6,787 bases of DNA, taken from Paracoccaceae bacterium. Its GTDB lineage: Bacteria > Pseudomonadota > Alphaproteobacteria > Rhodobacterales > Rhodobacteraceae. Below, one piece after another: positions 5,484 to 6,787 of this stretch. The stretch is from NCBI GenBank assembly GCA_030625695.1, contig DAOUQK010000207.1, forward strand, positions 1 through 6,787, read 5' to 3'. Below the pieces are notes generated by a model. That model had not been told where the DNA came from, made no database searches, and saw nothing but the letters and a program-made list of their open reading frames with translations. The position numbers and the translations under genes were made by a program. Positions within the stretch are counted from its first letter, which is position 1, and each line of letters opens with the position of its first letter.

Positions 5484-5774
5484 ATGCACATCAACGTCAC
5501 CATCATGGGCGGCGATTGCCCCCGCACGTTTGAACTCAAGGGCCGTCTAGGCTGGACCATGGCTGAACTTGCCAACGCCGGGCTGCACGGCGTCACCCCG
5601 ATTGAACGCCCCGCTCCTCGCTGGTCCGGATACGTTCACGAACTACGCGGCATGGGCATCCCCATCGACACTGAAATGGTAAAGCACGGCGGCACCTATA
5701 GTGGCCACCACGCGCGCTACAGGCTGGCCTGTGATGTATCCCTGACAGTTTTGGACGGGGAGGCCGTGACATGA
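5484..5774 (+). CDS. small winged-helix domain protein
   Basis: A 96-residue protein resembling the small winged-helix proteins often found in Rhodobacteraceae mobile elements. Diagnostic parts are a beta-rich start (1-18, ending in FELKGR), helix GWTMAELANAG (23-33), then GVTPIERPAPRWSGYVHELRG (36-56) in the recognition region, and a wing-like end IDTEMVKHGGTYSGHHARYRL (61-81). The family is thought to bind DNA; its target is unknown. The ATG has SD GAGG (5475-5478) at 5 nt. Its stop overlaps the next ORF's ATG (ATGA, 5771-5774), so translation of the two is probably coupled. It heads a cassette of regulatory or replication-type genes after alpA. Recognition is by remembered family pattern, so the fold is likely but the function is open. 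Confidence 0.8.
   Translation: MHINVTIMGGDCPRTFELKGRLGWTMAELANAGLHGVTPIERPAPRWSGYVHELRGMGIPIDTEMVKHGGTYSGHHARYRLACDVSLTVLDGEAVT
5757..5763 (+). promoter_or_regulatory. strong SD of the 42-aa small ORF
   Basis: GGGGAGG at 5757-5763, 7 nt before ATG 5771, lies inside the end of the winged-helix gene. Such a strong and well-spaced site is the main evidence that the small ORF is translated. Confidence 0.7.
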
Positions 5775-5899
5775 CGCCGAACCGCCCAACGCCCCCGCCA
5801 CAAGCCGTTCGGCGCATCATGCGCAAACATGGCCTGCCCGAACCCAGTGCTCGGTCTATCGCGACCCTAGCTTATGGGGAGACTGCGTTAAATGGGTAA
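5771..5899 (+). CDS. 42-aa conserved-type small protein
   Basis: ATG at 5771 overlaps the winged-helix stop as ATGA and has a strong SD (GGGGAGG, 7 nt). The ORF ends with TAA at 5897-5899, overlapping the start of the next gene (ATG 5892) by 8 bp. The product is proline-rich at the start (MTPNRPTPPP) and then has a basic, helical part: QAVRRIMRKHGLPEPSAR (11-28) and SIATLAYGE (29-37). Small proteins of this style, with an RRxMxxHGL-type core and a following helix, are often seen between winged-helix and HTH genes in Rhodobacteraceae elements, from memory. The function is unknown; a small DNA-binding or partner protein is possible. Overlaps at both ends, a strong SD and a family-like sequence argue for a real gene. 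Confidence 0.65.
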   Translation: MTPNRPTPPPQAVRRIMRKHGLPEPSARSIATLAYGETALNG

Positions 5900-6404
5900 G
5901 AAAGGCGGACGACCGCAGGAGGGGCAATACGTGCCCCTTCCCTACGCGGTCCTGAAATCAGCAGCATGGCGGTCCCTTTCAGGGGCCGCTGTCAAAGTCT
6001 TTCTCGAACTGCACACGCGCTTTAACGGCGGCAACAACGGTAGAGTGCGCTTATCTATGAATGAAGCGGCGGACGCACTGGGCATCGGTAAGGCAACCGT
6101 CCAACGCTCCTTCGTCGAATTGCAGGACAAGGGGTTCATAGTGCTGACCACCCCCGGCGCATGGTATCATCGCCGCGCCCACGAATGGCGACTTACCATA
6201 AAACCAATGCAGACCTCCAAAGGCAGAATATCCCCTACGAATGACTGGAAAAACTGGTCTGAAAAAACAGAACGCGGTTCTGATACGGACCCGTCAGCAG
6301 TTCGCATGGTTCCACCTCAGAACCCAAAGCCCGTTTCTGGGTCCGCTACAGAACCCGTCAGAGCCAATTCCACCCGTCGCTTGGGTTCTGGAATGGAACA
6401 CTAA
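5892..6404 (+). CDS. HTH protein with disordered tail, possible replication initiator-like protein
   Basis: A 170-residue protein. A basic start (MGKKGGRPQEG) leads to a helical N-domain (VPLPYAVLKSAAWRSLSGAA, 14-33; KVFLELHTRFNGGNNG, 35-50), then a winged HTH at about 53-85 (LSMNEAADALGIGKATVQRS, then ELQDKGFI) and a strand-rich wing ending in RRAHEWRLTIKP (94-105). From about 110 the tail is polar and low in complexity (PTNDW, GSDTDPS, PPQNPKP, SATEPV). Proteins of this type are common in Rhodobacteraceae islands and are usually annotated only as HTH or hypothetical. GGGGAG (5876-5881) lies 10 nt before the ATG. The tail-coding DNA holds five CAGAAC/GTTCTG motifs, so it may encode an initiator whose own gene carries the origin, as in lambda O. 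DNA binding is well supported; replication is inferred. Confidence 0.82.
   Translation: MGKKGGRPQEGQYVPLPYAVLKSAAWRSLSGAAVKVFLELHTRFNGGNNGRVRLSMNEAADALGIGKATVQRSFVELQDKGFIVLTTPGAWYHRRAHEWRLTIKPMQTSKGRISPTNDWKNWSEKTERGSDTDPSAVRMVPPQNPKPVSGSATEPVRANSTRRLGSGMEH
6268..6390. repeat. five CAGAAC/GTTCTG motifs inside the HTH gene, candidate iteron cluster
   Basis: CAGAAC at 6268-6273, GTTCTG at 6277-6282 (together a 6-bp inverted repeat with a 3-nt spacer), CAGAACCC at 6318-6325 and 6349-6356 (31 bp apart), and GGGTTCTG at 6383-6390. GGTTC (6308-6312) faces GAACC (6320-6324) as a further inverted pair. The direct copies are read in two frames (Q-N-P and T-E-P/T-E-R), and the inverted ones as G-S, so protein sequence alone does not explain the repetition. 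An origin or operator is the suggested role. Confidence 0.55.
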
Positions 6405-6434
6405 TACTAACCACTCCCTGCAAAGGAACGCACA

Positions 6435-6749
6435 ATGGGAACACCAACCGATAAACCGACACCGGCAATCGCCAGCGATGCCAATCCGCCGCGTGTTATT
6501 CCAGAGTTCAGCACCGATGATGATGGAGCTGTGCAAGTCATATGTTCCGAACCTGGCACGCTCGAACGCCTGTACGGGGTCAAAACTCAGGATGCCGCGT
6601 CTGGCCTTGTGAAATCAGCCATGAATGCGCTGGGCAGAACCGGCGAACTTAGACTCAAGTTCCAAGTGCAACACCCACCACCCAATGGGCATAGGATGTT
6701 GCGATGGACAGACGATACAAACACCTCAATGGCGAGGAACGTGGCGTGA
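6435..6749 (+). CDS. hypothetical protein of the island cassette
   Basis: A 104-residue protein I cannot place in a family. ATG 6435 has SD AAAGGA (6422-6427) at 7 nt and lies 30 bp after the HTH gene, so co-transcription is likely. The N-terminal 30 residues are polar and Pro/Asp-rich (TPTDKPTPAIAS, STDDDGA), followed by a more folded part with GTLERLYGVKTQDAASGL (41-58), a helix SAMNALGRTGELRL (61-74) and the end MLRWTDDTNTS (88-98). No signal peptide, membrane segment or catalytic motif is seen. The stop (TGA 6747-6749) overlaps a GTG at 6746 that likely starts the next gene. Position suggests a partner of the HTH and winged-helix proteins in control or replication, which is inference only. 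Confidence 0.72.
   Translation: MGTPTDKPTPAIASDANPPRVIPEFSTDDDGAVQVICSEPGTLERLYGVKTQDAASGLVKSAMNALGRTGELRLKFQVQHPPPNGHRMLRWTDDTNTSMARNVA
6734..6739 (+). promoter_or_regulatory. SD of the gene that starts at 6746
   Basis: GAGGAA at 6734-6739 lies 6 nt before GTG 6746, inside the end of the 104-aa gene. It supports a coupled start for the following, cut-off ORF. Confidence 0.5.
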
Positions 6750-6787
6750 TTTTTGCGGAACACCGACGAGGAGCCAGCCTGCGGGCG
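6746..6787 (+). CDS. start of a further gene, cut by the window end
   Basis: GTG at 6746 overlaps the preceding TGA (GTGA) and has SD GAGGAA at 6 nt. The frame stays open for the remaining 14 codons (MIFAEHRRGASLRA, with GTG read as Met). This is the same overlap style as elsewhere in the cassette. The visible part is too short to name a family; the true length and product lie outside the window. Confidence 0.5.
   Translation, partial: MIFAEHRRGASLRA

Noticed and set aside
6395..6442. GGAAC occurrences at 6395, 6425 and 6438 as more iterons
   Set aside because: They are 5-mers with irregular spacing, and one is simply the SD; I see no extended shared sequence.
6241..6612. 123-codon + strand ORF in another frame
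   Set aside because: It spans the end of the HTH gene, the gap and the start of the 104-aa gene, both of which have better SDs and sensible proteins.

Overview
The window looks like the chromosome of an alphaproteobacterium, most probably Rhodobacterales (Roseobacter-like). The basis is moderate-to-high GC and protein styles familiar from that group: the winged-helix protein, the helix-turn-helix (HTH) protein with a low-complexity tail, and the oxidoreductase/kinase pair. This placement is recognition, not a database result. It shows a chromosome-to-island junction: core genes on the left, a tRNA-Arg as boundary, and the integrase end of a mobile element on the right. All supported genes are on the + strand.

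Left, 1-2423 (core): the 3' part of an FAD/NAD(P)-dependent disulfide oxidoreductase of the dihydrolipoamide dehydrogenase/mercuric reductase family runs, after 16 bp, into a complete membrane sensor histidine kinase. The pair reads as an operon and is followed by a strong Rho-independent terminator (2342-2376). No response regulator lies in view.

Boundary, 2424-2500: a complete tRNA-Arg with anticodon ACG and encoded CCA. Its 3' end is the likely attachment site.

Right, 2501-6787 (island): a P4-type tyrosine integrase with all catalytic residues is preceded by a tandem GTGGGAAC repeat. A C-terminal fragment of a second, different tyrosine recombinase follows through an ATGA overlap. Next comes an unrecognised 293-aa protein of lower GC with a C-terminal HTH-like segment, then an AlpA regulator/excisionase. 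A cluster of TGGGCAA repeats sits just upstream of a candidate alpA promoter. After alpA lies a tight cassette: a winged-helix protein, a 42-aa small ORF, an HTH protein with a disordered tail, a 104-aa unknown, and the start of another gene cut by the window end. These genes are linked by stop/start overlaps or short gaps, each with a good Shine-Dalgarno (SD) sequence.

How it may work (inference): integrase and AlpA would control integration and excision at tRNA-Arg, and the HTH cassette may control or start replication of the excised element. The best clue for the latter is five copies of CAGAAC/GTTCTG inside the 3' end of the HTH gene, which resemble an origin embedded in an initiator gene. 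The element could be a phage satellite, a degenerate prophage or an integrative plasmid-like island. No capsid, terminase, conjugation or clear defence gene is visible, and the right end lies outside the window.
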